64,000 bases of DNA from an uncultured Clostridia bacterium (GTDB taxonomy: Bacteria; Bacillota; Clostridia; Oscillospirales; Ruminococcaceae): the NCBI GenBank assembly GCA_947089135.1, contig CAMUJF010000006.1, positions 71,410 to 135,409 of the forward strand. The letters run 5' to 3'. Position numbers and translations under genes: made by a program. Below the pieces are notes generated by a model. It was not told the origin of the DNA and ran no database searches. It saw only the letters and a program-made list of their open reading frames with translations. This document shows, one piece after another, positions 41,659 through 50,109 of the stretch (the stretch's first letter is position 1; each line of letters starts with the position of its first letter).

Positions 41659-43953
41659 TTATGCATTTACCGAAGCGGACTCACGTGCTTTCATCTGCAT
41701 GAATTCCTCAAATTTATCCTTGGGCATGGGCTTGCCGTAGAAATATCCCTGAGCGTGGTCGCAGCCCGCTTCTTTCAGGATATCCGCCTGACCTATAGTC
41801 TCGATGCCCTCGGCGATAGTTTCTATCTTCTTGGACTTTGCTATCCTGATTACCGCGGATACTATCTCACGGGATATCTCGTCCTCTTCAAGGTACATTA
41901 TAAATGAACGGTCGAGCTTCAGAAGCGTGATAGGCAGCACCTGAATGTAGCTCAGCGACGAATAGCCCGTGCCGAAGTCGTCCATGGAAAGCTTGACTCC
42001 AAGGTCTCTGATCTCCTGCATTTGCTGGATAGCGTGGTCGATATCTTTCAAGGCAAGTGACTCGGTAAGCTCCACGTCCAGCCACTGAGGATCAAGACCG
42101 GTCGCGTCCAGCGCACGGATAATGGATTCCTTAACGTCGGTCTGGTAGAAGTCAACGGCGGTAAGGTTGATCGAAACTGTGATGGGAGGAAGTCCCATAT
42201 CCTGCCATGCCTTATTCTGGCGGCAGGCTTCGTACAGTACGAAATCACTTATTTTTGTGATGAGCAGAGAGCTTTCAGCGACAGGGATAAACTCCGAGGG
42301 AGGAACCACTGTACCGTCGGGTCTTACCCAGCGGATAAGAGCCTCCATACCGATAAGCGTACCGTTGCCCAAATGTATTTTCGGCTGATAGTACAGCACC
42401 AACTCATGATTCTCAATAGCCTTGACAAGCTCGTTTTCGATAGCCGCGCTTTTGATGATCTTGTCGTGGACAGCGTTGTCATAGCGAATAATATCGTTCT
42501 TTGTGCCGTCGGACATACTGAGGGAGAATTCCGCGTGGTCGAGAACCTTTGCAAAGTCTTCGCCTCCGTCAGACATTTTGCAGTAGCCCGCCGAACAGGT
42601 CATTCCCTGAGACGAGAAGTTATCGGCGCACATTATCTTGAATTTATCCTGAATAATGCGTATAATGTTTACGGGAAGATTTTCATCGCCGTTGTCGCGG
42701 ATAAGCAGAGCAAAGTTATCGCCGCCTATCCTTGCGCCGAAGCCGCCCGAGGTGAGGGACTCCTGAACGACCTTTCCGAACTCGTTAAGAAGCTTGTTTC
42801 CGTTCGTATATCCGCAGGTGTCGTTGATAATGTGGAAGTTGTCGATATCCAGAACGATCACCCAGTAGGTTATGCCGGAATCGCGCGAACACTCAAAGGT
42901 CTCCTGACCTATCTGCATAAATTTGTTTCTGTTATAGATCTGAGTAACATCGTCGATATATGCCATTTTCTCGATAAGGCTGTCTTTTTCCTTGTTCCGG
43001 GTAATGTCCAGTATTGCGCCGCCTATGTCGGCAAGAAGCTTTGTTTCGGCAGGATTGATCTTGTAGCGGAACTGATACCAGTGGTAAGTATTATCCGCGG
43101 AAAGCAGCCTGAATTCGGTACAGTGAACGGTCCTGGCGGACTCCTCGTCCTGAGCCGTACAGTTTACCATAGCGCCTCCGAGGGCGTCAAAGGTCATTAC
43201 ATCGGAGGGGTGAAACCTTGCTCTGAGCACACCGTCGGAAATATACTCGCTGTTGATGCCGAGCATATTTCTGAGCTGCTGTGAAACATAATAGCTGCTG
43301 CTTCCAGAAGCTTTAAGAAGAAGTCCTATCTCGGAAAGCTCCATTGAAAGGCTGTAGCGTGTTTCGGATTCGGCAAGCTCCTTGGAATATTTGATGAGGT
43401 CTTCTTTCATTCTGATCGACTCGGAAAGATCGAGACCTATGGAAAGCATAAGATAACGGCTGCGTTTGCGGTCGGAGGAAACGCTTACTATGGAAGTGTT
43501 CCATATTGTGCAAACCTTTGCGCCGCCCTTTGCGGTAACGTAAAATTCCTCGTCGCGGTTGTTCACCACTGCCTGGAGACTGGGAGCGAAAGCGTCCGAC
43601 GGAAGAACTTTTTTAAGCGTCTTGATGTCTGACAGATCCTGCGATGTATAGCCTATGGTATTTGTCAGGCAGCTGTTTACCTCCACGAATCTGAAGTCCG
43701 CGTCCCAAAGGATAGCCATTGCGTTTATGCTCTGCATGATCCTGGAGATATTTTCGCGTTCCCTGCGGGCTCTTTCACGCTCAAAATTAATAATGAAGAA
43801 CGCAAGTATTGCAACTGATACTGCCGCCGCCGCGGCAAAGCAGCCCATGATGACAGCTGTATAGGCGGGTATTCTGAGCGCTATATTTAAGGCCGTGAGT
43901 GTAAACGCCGCATATGAAGCGATAATAACGATTATTTTTGAATATTTGCGCAT
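41659..43953 (-). CDS. Membrane PAS-GGDEF-EAL protein, likely c-di-GMP phosphodiesterase
   Basis: About 764 residues: two N-terminal helices (about 6-52), two PAS-like sensory domains (about 70-330), a GGDEF domain (about 345-500) and an EAL domain (about 515-755). The GGDEF motif is degenerate, RIGGDNFALL, so synthesis is unlikely. The EAL side is complete: GMEALIRW, SINLT, ELTES, DDFGTGYSS, LKLDRSF and EGIET. It should hydrolyse c-di-GMP with the GGDEF domain as a regulatory GTP-binding unit. The ATG at 43953 follows GGAGGAGTG. It stands upstream of pfkA on the same strand but with 114 bases between. Confidence 0.88.
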   Translation of the reverse strand: MRKYSKIIVIIASYAAFTLTALNIALRIPAYTAVIMGCFAAAAAVSVAILAFFIINFERERARRERENISRIMQSINAMAILWDADFRFVEVNSCLTNTIGYTSQDLSDIKTLKKVLPSDAFAPSLQAVVNNRDEEFYVTAKGGAKVCTIWNTSIVSVSSDRKRSRYLMLSIGLDLSESIRMKEDLIKYSKELAESETRYSLSMELSEIGLLLKASGSSSYYVSQQLRNMLGINSEYISDGVLRARFHPSDVMTFDALGGAMVNCTAQDEESARTVHCTEFRLLSADNTYHWYQFRYKINPAETKLLADIGGAILDITRNKEKDSLIEKMAYIDDVTQIYNRNKFMQIGQETFECSRDSGITYWVIVLDIDNFHIINDTCGYTNGNKLLNEFGKVVQESLTSGGFGARIGGDNFALLIRDNGDENLPVNIIRIIQDKFKIMCADNFSSQGMTCSAGYCKMSDGGEDFAKVLDHAEFSLSMSDGTKNDIIRYDNAVHDKIIKSAAIENELVKAIENHELVLYYQPKIHLGNGTLIGMEALIRWVRPDGTVVPPSEFIPVAESSLLITKISDFVLYEACRQNKAWQDMGLPPITVSINLTAVDFYQTDVKESIIRALDATGLDPQWLDVELTESLALKDIDHAIQQMQEIRDLGVKLSMDDFGTGYSSLSYIQVLPITLLKLDRSFIMYLEEDEISREIVSAVIRIAKSKKIETIAEGIETIGQADILKEAGCDHAQGYFYGKPMPKDKFEEFMQMKARESASVNA

Positions 43954-44317
43954 TCCGATCACTCCTCCAGATGACATATTATGCTGTATATGATTTAAAA
44001 CGTACGAGTCGGCTCCGGCAGCTCCTGACACGCTTGTGAGCCGGAGGGGTCGAAACGCGGAATTAACGTTCAGTATTCCTTACAAATATATTATACAAAA
44101 CAAATTTATTTTTGTCAATATTTATAAAAAATAAACACCGAAAAGAGGATAAAGTTTCACAAAACCGTCACAATTAAATGTTAAAATATACGTTAGACGG
44201 TTATATGCCGCATGGCGGATATTGCTGTTTTCACATATCATATTTTGTTTTCGCCGGTTCGGAACGCGGGTATCATTTCCTGCGGTTTAAAAAATCAGAA
44301 AAGGAAGTGCGGTAAAT
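43954..44317. other. Gene-free divergent control region
   Basis: 364 bases between the minus-strand GGDEF-EAL gene and the plus-strand response regulator. The middle (44090-44190) is AT-rich. No confident promoter boxes, dyads or ORF were found. Confidence 0.35.
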
Positions 44318-45016
44318 ATGCCTAAAATTCTTATTGTGGACGATGAAAAAATGATACGCAACGTTGTAAAGGAGTACGCCGAATTTGAGGGGTACGAGAC
44401 CGCCGAAGCCGAAAACGGCATGGAAGCGGTGGATATCTGCCGCAGGGAGGACTTCGACATTATAGTTATGGATATAATGATGCCGAGACTGGACGGCTAC
44501 TCGGCAGTGAAGGAAATACGCAAAACAAAGCAGATACCGGTGATAATGCTTTCTGCGCGGGGCGAGGAGTACGACAAGCTGTTCGGCTTCGAGATAGGCG
44601 TGGACGATTATGTTGTGAAGCCTTTTTCTCCGAAAGAACTGCTGGCAAGGATAAAGGCTGTCCTCAAGCGGGGCGGGGCGGCGGAGGAAAACAAGATAGA
44701 AAAGCTCCGCTTCGAGGGACTGGAGATAAACGTTGTCGGCAGAGAGGTGACTATCGACGGAGTACCCGCTCAGCTCACGCCGAAAGAGTACGATCTGCTG
44801 TTCTATCTGGTGCGGAACAAGGGTATCGCACTCTCCAGAGAAAAGCTTCTTGAAGAGGTGTGGGGATACGATTTTTACGGAGACGACCGAACTGTTGACA
44901 CGCACATAAAAATGCTCCGCAGCTCTTTGGGTGAGTACCGCAAATTTATTGTCACCCTCCGCGGAATGGGCTATAAGTTTGACGCCGGAGCATCGGGAGC
45001 GTCCGCGCAGGCTTAG
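44318..45016 (+). CDS. OmpR/PhoB-family response regulator
   Basis: A 232-residue two-component regulator. The receiver domain (1-120) has the acidic pair VDDE, phospho-acceptor Asp52 in MDIMMPRLDG, Thr/Ser and Lys103-region VVKPFSPKEL. The C-terminal winged helix (about 135-228) ends with LLEEVWGYDFYGDDRTVDTHIKMLRSSL and LRGMGYKF, typical of OmpR/PhoB. AAAGGAAGTG precedes the ATG. The cognate kinase gene is 52 bases downstream on the same strand. The regulated genes are not evident. Confidence 0.93.
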   Translation: MPKILIVDDEKMIRNVVKEYAEFEGYETAEAENGMEAVDICRREDFDIIVMDIMMPRLDGYSAVKEIRKTKQIPVIMLSARGEEYDKLFGFEIGVDDYVVKPFSPKELLARIKAVLKRGGAAEENKIEKLRFEGLEINVVGREVTIDGVPAQLTPKEYDLLFYLVRNKGIALSREKLLEEVWGYDFYGDDRTVDTHIKMLRSSLGEYRKFIVTLRGMGYKFDAGASGASAQA

Positions 45017-45068
45017 CGGGCTCAGCCGACGGCTCAAAGCATACGCCTGAGGCGGGAAAGGAAATTAT

Positions 45069-46529
45069 GTGAAAAAGAATTTCAAAACTATACGCAACAC
45101 GGTGTGGGTGTATTTTGCTATTTTTATCGTAAGCATAATCGCGCTGCTTTGGTTCAGCTTCGGGGTATCCCTCGAATCCACCTACAAGCGCACGAAAACA
45201 AAAAATATTTTTGATACCGCAAGCTATATCCTCACGGGCTGGAGCCAGGACGAATTTACTACCGATAATCTTGACCTCCTTGCCTATGACAACGATATGT
45301 GCATACTTATTCAGGACGCTTACGGCAATCGCGTTTATTCCTACGATATGATGGCGAACAACTGCCTTGTGCACGGAATTTACTCGGCGGGACTCTATAA
45401 GTACAGAGCAAAGGCCGTGGCAAGCTCCTCGGGGATATATTATGCCGAGGTCAAAAACCCGCGGTTCAACAACGATACAATGCTGTTCGTTATGGTTCTC
45501 GGAGACCGTGCAGATCCCAGCGGCTACATTTTCCTGAACACATCTCTGGAGCCTCTGGATTCCACAAAAACCATTATCAACAGCCAGATATTTCAGATAA
45601 GCATTATGCTTCTGGTTCTTGGACTGGGCATATCCTATTTTCTTGCGAGGCTTATCGAGACCCCGATCGTGCGCATTACAAAGTCCGCGAAAAAGCTGGG
45701 ACACGGAGATTACTCCGCCGAGTTCGACGGAAGAGGTTACAGCGAAACGGAAACTCTTGCCGAGACCCTTAACTACGCCGCAGCCGAAATATCTAAGGTT
45801 GATTCTCTGCGCCGCGATCTTATAGCGAATATTTCCCACGACCTACGTACTCCCCTGACAATGGTAAAAGCATACGCGGAAATGATACGCGACCTTTCGG
45901 GCGACAATCCCGTCAAGCGTTCCGAGCACGTGAACATAATTATTGAGGAAAGCGACCGTCTTGCCGCGCTGGTAAACGATATTCTCGACCTTTCAAAGCT
46001 GGAGAGCGGCTCCGAGGGGCTTAATCTGAGCAAATTCTCAATTACGAAAAAAATACACGAAATTATGGGAAGATACACTCTGCTGTCGGAGCAGCAGGGC
46101 TACAGCTTCTATGTCAACGCGGAGACCGATTTCGAGACCGAAGCGGACGTTATCAAGATCGAGCAGGTAATCTACAACCTTATAAACAACGCCGTGAACT
46201 ACACAGGCGATAACAAGAACGTCTATATAAACCTGCTCATAAAAGACAAGGACACCGCCCGCATTGAAATAACCGACACGGGCAAGGGCATCGAGCCCGA
46301 ACTGCTGCCGCTGATATTCGACAGGTACTACCGCGCCGAGAAAAACAAGCGGGAGGTCATAGGCACAGGTCTGGGACTTTCTATTGTGAAGCAGATACTG
46401 AAACGGCACAATTTCAAATTCGGCGTTCGCTCCGAGCTTGGCGTGGGAAGCACGTTCTGGTTCGAGGTAAAGGGGCGCGTTATTGAGGAAGAGGGTGAAA
46501 AAGAGAAAAATGGACTTTCCGAAAATTGA
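45069..46529 (+). CDS. Sensor histidine kinase
   Basis: A 486-residue membrane kinase. It has a helix at 12-33, an external sensing domain (about 34-172), a second helix (173-194) and a HAMP region. The dimerisation/phospho-acceptor helix has ISHDLRTPLTMVKAYAEM (His257), followed by an ATPase domain with NLINNAVNYT (N box), ITDTGKGI (G1) and GTGLGLSIV (G2). It should phosphorylate the adjacent OmpR-type regulator. The start is GTG behind AAAGGAA. The gene overlaps the Fic gene by about 20 bases. Stimulus unknown. Confidence 0.93.
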   Translation: MKKNFKTIRNTVWVYFAIFIVSIIALLWFSFGVSLESTYKRTKTKNIFDTASYILTGWSQDEFTTDNLDLLAYDNDMCILIQDAYGNRVYSYDMMANNCLVHGIYSAGLYKYRAKAVASSSGIYYAEVKNPRFNNDTMLFVMVLGDRADPSGYIFLNTSLEPLDSTKTIINSQIFQISIMLLVLGLGISYFLARLIETPIVRITKSAKKLGHGDYSAEFDGRGYSETETLAETLNYAAAEISKVDSLRRDLIANISHDLRTPLTMVKAYAEMIRDLSGDNPVKRSEHVNIIIEESDRLAALVNDILDLSKLESGSEGLNLSKFSITKKIHEIMGRYTLLSEQQGYSFYVNAETDFETEADVIKIEQVIYNLINNAVNYTGDNKNVYINLLIKDKDTARIEITDTGKGIEPELLPLIFDRYYRAEKNKREVIGTGLGLSIVKQILKRHNFKFGVRSELGVGSTFWFEVKGRVIEEEGEKEKNGLSEN

Positions 46530-47271
46530 AGAACTCAGAAAAAAGCTTGCCGGATTACGCCCTCTGAACAGCGGAGAGCTAAAGCGTCTGAAGGAAGAAT
46601 TTATAATAGGCGGAGCTTACCACTCCAACGCTATAGAGGGGTCTTCTCTTACTCTGCGTGAAACCGCGCTGATACTGGGGGAGGGCGTTACAATAGCTGA
46701 AAAACCGCTCCGCGAGCATCTTGATGCAATAGGTCACAGAGACGCTTTCGAGTATGTTTCCGAACTTGCAAAGGAAGCTTCTCCGCTTACGGAAAAAATC
46801 ATAAAGGATATCCATTCTCTTGTTCTTATGGGAGACAGAGAAAACCGCGGCGTTTACAGAAGCGTTCCCGTTACAATTGCCGGTTCCGGGCATACGCCGC
46901 CTCAGCCCTATCTTGTTCCCAAGCAAATGGAGCAGCTTATTATTGATTACAGTGAACTTTGCAGCCGTGTAAATATTATTGAAGCTGCTGCGGAATTTCA
47001 TCTCAGGCTTGAATCCATACATCCGTTTATCGACGGCAACGGCAGAACTGGGCGACTTATCCTCAACCTTGAGCTTATGAAAAACGGTCTGCTGCCTGTA
47101 AATATCAAATTTGCAGACAGAGCGCGGTATTATGCAGCATTTGACAGCTATTCACACACCGGAAGCCCCTCCGCGTTTGCGGAAATGGTGGAGCTTTACG
47201 AGCGTGAAGAACTGGAGAGATATATCGGTATAATTGAGGGGAAGGAGAAACTTCCGAATGAAGACATTTAA
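46510..47271 (+). CDS. Fic-family protein, self-inhibited class
   Basis: A 253-residue Fic (AMP-transferase) fold. The active-site motif HPFIDGNGRTGR is intact (His171). An N-terminal inhibitory helix motif SNAIEG (39-44) matches the (S/T)xxxE(G/N) pattern, so it is a class II self-inhibited enzyme: the Glu would block ATP binding until displaced. The family moves AMP onto Thr or Tyr of target proteins, or removes it. Start was taken at an ATG that overlaps the kinase gene end; the upstream ribosome site is weak. Target unknown, and linkage to the kinase may be positional only. Confidence 0.85.
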   Translation: MDFPKIEELRKKLAGLRPLNSGELKRLKEEFIIGGAYHSNAIEGSSLTLRETALILGEGVTIAEKPLREHLDAIGHRDAFEYVSELAKEASPLTEKIIKDIHSLVLMGDRENRGVYRSVPVTIAGSGHTPPQPYLVPKQMEQLIIDYSELCSRVNIIEAAAEFHLRLESIHPFIDGNGRTGRLILNLELMKNGLLPVNIKFADRARYYAAFDSYSHTGSPSAFAEMVELYEREELERYIGIIEGKEKLPNEDI

Positions 47272-47635
47272 ATATATGCGTATTCAGGGGCGTGAAATTG
47301 CCTACCGAACGCAGAAACCTGTGGGAGTCTTTATCCTTAACTGGCGCAGGATACGTGACGGCGTTTACTCCAAAGAGGACACGGATATCTATGAGCAGAC
47401 GCACAAATGGTTCCTTGAAAATCTTCCCGAGCCGCCGTTTTACGGCAAGGACAATGAAAATCCCGACGGAGCGGTAACATGGTTCAAAACCGAAAACGCG
47501 GACGTTATGCTTGAGCATATCACGCCGCTTCTTGAACTGCTTGAAAAGTACGGTATACCGTATGATGTTGTGTACACAGATACTCCCGGAAAGATCGTAT
47601 ATGAGGACGATTTTCAGGTCGGCGTGACCGACTGA
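47258..47635 (+). CDS. Small hypothetical protein
   Basis: About 125 residues, soluble, with no signal or membrane helix and no family I recognise. It has a MRIQGREIAYRTQKPVG start, a WRRIRDGVYSKEDTDIYEQTHKWF centre and an LLEKYGIPYDVVYTDTPG end, mixed alpha/beta. It overlaps the Fic gene end by 14 bases, with AAGGAG well placed, so the two are coupled. It may work with Fic as a partner or regulator; no evidence beyond overlap. Confidence 0.6.
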   Translation: MKTFKYMRIQGREIAYRTQKPVGVFILNWRRIRDGVYSKEDTDIYEQTHKWFLENLPEPPFYGKDNENPDGAVTWFKTENADVMLEHITPLLELLEKYGIPYDVVYTDTPGKIVYEDDFQVGVTD

Positions 47636-47662
47636 CCAATAAGACGGAAAGGAACAGTTTCT

Positions 47663-48298
47663 ATGACTAAAAAAGAAAGAGCCGCCCTCGCTATTGCGGG
47701 GCTTGCCGATATCTACCCCGATGCGCGGTGCTCTCTTACTTATGAAAAGCCCTATGAGCTTATGATAGCGGGACGGCTTTCCGCTCAGTGTACGGACGCG
47801 CGTGTGAATATTGTCACAAAGCCGCTTTTTGAAAAGTACCCCACCCTCGAAGCATTTGCCGAAGCGGACGAGAATGACATCGCCGAAATAATCAAGCCAT
47901 GCGGTCTTTACAAAACCAAAGCCAAAAGCATTGTGGGAATGTGCCGCAGACTTCTGTACGATTTCGGAGGCGAAATGCCCCGCACCATTGAGGAGCTTAC
48001 CACTCTTCCCGGAATAGGCAGAAAGACCGCAAACCTTATTATGGGGGACGTTCACGGTCTGCCCGCCATTGTCACGGACACCCACTGCATACGCATCTGC
48101 GGACGGCTTGGTCTCACAAAGGAAAAGGAACCCCAAAAGGTCGAGCAGGAACTGCTGAAAATTATCCCTCCCGAAGCGGGCAGCGATTTCTGTCACAGGC
48201 TGGTAATCTTCGGCAGAGAATTCTGCACGGCACGAAGTCCCAAGTGCGGCGAGTGCCCTCTGAAAGAGCGTTTGCAGGGGTATTCCTGTAAAGCTTAA
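47663..48298 (+). CDS. nth: Endonuclease III
   Basis: A 211-residue DNA glycosylase/AP lyase that removes oxidised pyrimidines in base excision repair. The helix-hairpin-helix LPGIGRKTANLI holds catalytic Lys121, VTDTHCIR holds Asp139, and the four cysteines of the 4Fe-4S cluster are seen in FCTARSPKCGECPLKERLQGYSC. The start is ATG at 47663 without a strong ribosome site. It lies 27 bases after the preceding gene, so it is probably in the same transcript. Family identity is firm. Confidence 0.93.
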   Translation: MTKKERAALAIAGLADIYPDARCSLTYEKPYELMIAGRLSAQCTDARVNIVTKPLFEKYPTLEAFAEADENDIAEIIKPCGLYKTKAKSIVGMCRRLLYDFGGEMPRTIEELTTLPGIGRKTANLIMGDVHGLPAIVTDTHCIRICGRLGLTKEKEPQKVEQELLKIIPPEAGSDFCHRLVIFGREFCTARSPKCGECPLKERLQGYSCKA

Positions 48299-48345
48299 GC
48301 GATTTAATACTATATGTATAAGATCCTGTTCAGTCTTTAACAAGA

Positions 48346-48609
48346 CTACATAAAAATTCCCGAAGCAAAGCGTATCAGGTCTTTCATTCCGCCGACATAG
48401 GCGTGAAAAATCTCCTCGTTCCAGACAATGCTGTTTGCGTTTAAAAATTTTTCAAGAATATCAAAATCTTCTTCGCTGAGGTTTTTTTCAAGGGTTTCAT
48501 GCAGATTGTCGCGTATTTCCAGGGCTTCTTTACCCTCTTCCGAAAGATCAAATCCGCGGCTTGCTTCGCATAGTTCCGAGTCGTAAAATTCTCTTAAAAG
48601 GTCGTTCAT
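48346..48609 (-). CDS. Small acidic protein of a duplicated mini-locus
   Basis: An 87-residue acidic, helical protein (MNDLLREFYDSELCEASRGF and NLSEEDFDILEKFLNANSIV). I do not place it firmly; its size and pattern recall DUF6809-type Firmicutes proteins. The ATG has AAAGGA but with longer spacing. It is divergent from an RHH-like gene with 40 bases between starts. A frameshifted copy of its 5' end is at 48899-48976. Confidence 0.6.
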   Translation of the reverse strand: MNDLLREFYDSELCEASRGFDLSEEGKEALEIRDNLHETLEKNLSEEDFDILEKFLNANSIVWNEEIFHAYVGGMKDLIRFASGIFM

Positions 48610-48649
48610 GGTACATAAATTCCTTTCATAAAAATATGGGGGTGATCTT

Positions 48650-48829
48650 TTGTCAACCAAAGAAGCGAAAGAAAAAGCTTTAAACAAGTATTATGAAAAC
48701 AACAGAAAAATCGGAGTTAATATAAGCAATGACATTTACACCATTCTTGAAGATTATTGCATAAAAAATGAAATTTCCAAGCGTGAATTCATTGAATCTG
48801 CTATTCTGTTTTACATTGACAAGCATTAG
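48650..48829 (+). CDS. Ribbon-helix-helix-like small protein, copy 1
   Basis: A 59-residue product too short for a 60-residue cutoff. It begins at TTG (STKEAKEKALNKYYENNRK) behind GGGGGTGA. The core IGVNISNDIYTILEDYCIKN then EISKREFIESAILFYI matches a CopG/RHH fold: a strand, a helix and a second helix. Such proteins bind DNA as dimers, often as antitoxins or plasmid-type repressors. It is divergent from the acidic gene and has a paralog at 49324. DNA binding and any antitoxin role are inference. Confidence 0.65.
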   Translation: MSTKEAKEKALNKYYENNRKIGVNISNDIYTILEDYCIKNEISKREFIESAILFYIDKH

Positions 48830-48898
48830 CTTTTTCTGCTATAATTATATCGTATTAGAACCAATATCACAACATATAAATCGTTAAGTTTTGGTTAA

Positions 48899-48976
48899 TA
48901 ATAGGTTAACGTAAAGAAGTCGAGGCTTGCTTCGCACAGTTCGGAGTCGTAAAATTCTCTTAAAAGGTCGTTCATG
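48899..48976 (-). pseudogene. Duplicated 5' fragment of the small acidic gene
   Basis: About 60 bases starting at a CAT-complement start at 48976 match 48549-48609 closely, including MNDLL. An extra T in the run near 48960 shifts the frame so the product becomes RILRLRTVRSK and soon ends. Only the first third is present. Confidence 0.7.
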
Positions 48977-49009
48977 ATACACATATCCTTTCATTATCTT
49001 GACATATTA

Positions 49010-49204
49010 GGCAGCAAAGCTGCCTGCTTAAAAAAGTTCGCCAGCCTTTCAAGGCTGCGAGGTCCACGGGGCAGAGCCCCTGGTCGCGCTCCGCAGAGCG
49101 CGAAACTTCCTATCGTTTAAGAGCTCCGCAAAGGGGTGAATTGAAAACATCGCGTTGTGATGTTTTCAAGAGGGGAACGCCCTGCGATAGAGGGCGTTCC
49201 CCTA
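49010..49204 (+). repeat. Multi-hairpin intergenic element, copy 2
   Basis: Hairpins at 49012-49025 (GGCAGC/GCTGCC), 49042-49057, 49065-49084, 49085-49104, 49142-49170 and 49172-49204 (13-bp stem). Conserved AAAGGGGTGA at 49132-49141. It lies between the truncated acidic-gene fragment and the second RHH gene; the equivalent interval in the first mini-locus is only 40 bases, so it looks inserted. Confidence 0.7.
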
Positions 49205-49323
49205 ACTTTGGTAACATTAATTGGTTTTCTGTAATTATAATTATACATTGCTGTGCATGGAATGTCAATTAACAAATAGTTGCTAATATTATGATAAAAT
49301 ATTAATGCAAGGAGGACAATGTT

Positions 49324-49524
49324 TTGGATGAAAAATATATGGAAAGACCGCCCAAATTTAATAAAAGCAAGTACAACACCAAATATCAAAAAGAACACTA
49401 CGCACGCTTTTCTGCAAATTTAAAGCCCGAAGAAAAGCAGCGCGTGGACGATTACTGCAAAAAAGAGGGCATATCAAAATCCGATTTTATCCGTCTGGCT
49501 CTGGAAATGTTTGAAAATCAATGA
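49324..49524 (+). CDS. Ribbon-helix-helix-like small protein, copy 2
   Basis: A 66-residue protein with TTG start behind AAGGAGG. The core FSANLKPEEKQRVDDYCKKE then GISKSDFIRLALEMFEN parallels copy 1 (both have the DYC and ISKx[ED]FI pattern), so they are paralogs. A Lys/Tyr-rich N-terminus (PPKFNKSKYNTKYQKEHYAR) could be a DNA-contact tail. The predicted fold is CopG/Arc-type. The partner acidic gene in this module is only a fragment. Confidence 0.7.
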   Translation: MDEKYMERPPKFNKSKYNTKYQKEHYARFSANLKPEEKQRVDDYCKKEGISKSDFIRLALEMFENQ

Positions 49525-49607
49525 CCCGCGCCCGGCAGCCGTACCGCATAACCGTTCGTCAAAATAAACAAAATTCGCAAAATATTGCATATTTTTTTGT
49601 AAATCTG

Positions 49608-49636
49608 TTGAAAACTTTTGGCATATATGTTATACT
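49608..49636 (+). promoter_or_regulatory. Promoter upstream of the small membrane gene and EAL gene
   Basis: TTGAAA (49608-49613), 17 bases, TATACT (49631-49636). Confidence 0.6.
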
Positions 49637-49677
49637 GTATGTAAATATTTCTTTGCTTTGAAACGGGGCGGTTCTGC

Positions 49678-50022
49678 GTGAAAAAATATTTCAGCGAGTA
49701 CATCGCTTTTGTTGCCTCCGCACTGGAAAACGGCTGCGCCGACCTTGCGGAGCTGCGTTCGGAAATGCTTGTCAAAATAGGCTTTATGCAGCATGAAAGA
49801 CTTGTCCACCTGCTTGTGACAATTCTTTTTGCGCTGCTTATGTTCATGAGCCTCATTGCTTTTTTCGTATCGGAAAACGTCGGTATGCTTGCCGCCGCCG
49901 CGCTTATGCTGGCTCTTTTGATACCCTACATATCGCATTATTATTTCCTTGAAAACGGCGTTCAGAAGCTTTACGCGCTGTACGACAAAGCGTGCGGAAA
50001 AGCCGATAAAATGAAGGATTGA
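49678..50022 (+). CDS. Small two-helix membrane protein
   Basis: A 114-residue protein with a GTG start. An amphipathic N-terminal half (YIAFVASALENGCADLAELRSE) is followed by two hydrophobic helices (about 43-64 and 68-88) and a charged C-terminus. I do not recognise a family. A good promoter is at 49608. The EAL gene starts 87 bases downstream on the same strand and may share the transcript. Confidence 0.6.
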   Translation: MKKYFSEYIAFVASALENGCADLAELRSEMLVKIGFMQHERLVHLLVTILFALLMFMSLIAFFVSENVGMLAAAALMLALLIPYISHYYFLENGVQKLYALYDKACGKADKMKD

Positions 50023-50109
50023 AAAGTCTGCGCGGCGGTGTGAACCGTCTGCCGTGTATGCCGAAATACAACTACCAACCTTTTCCATAATTTCCAACAG
50101 GAGTACGTT

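Noticed and set aside
42373..43284. 303-codon plus-strand open frame
   Set aside because: Shadow of the PAS-GGDEF-EAL gene.
47105..48343. 412-codon minus-strand open frame
   Set aside because: Antisense to the Fic, small hypothetical and nth genes, which carry clear motifs.
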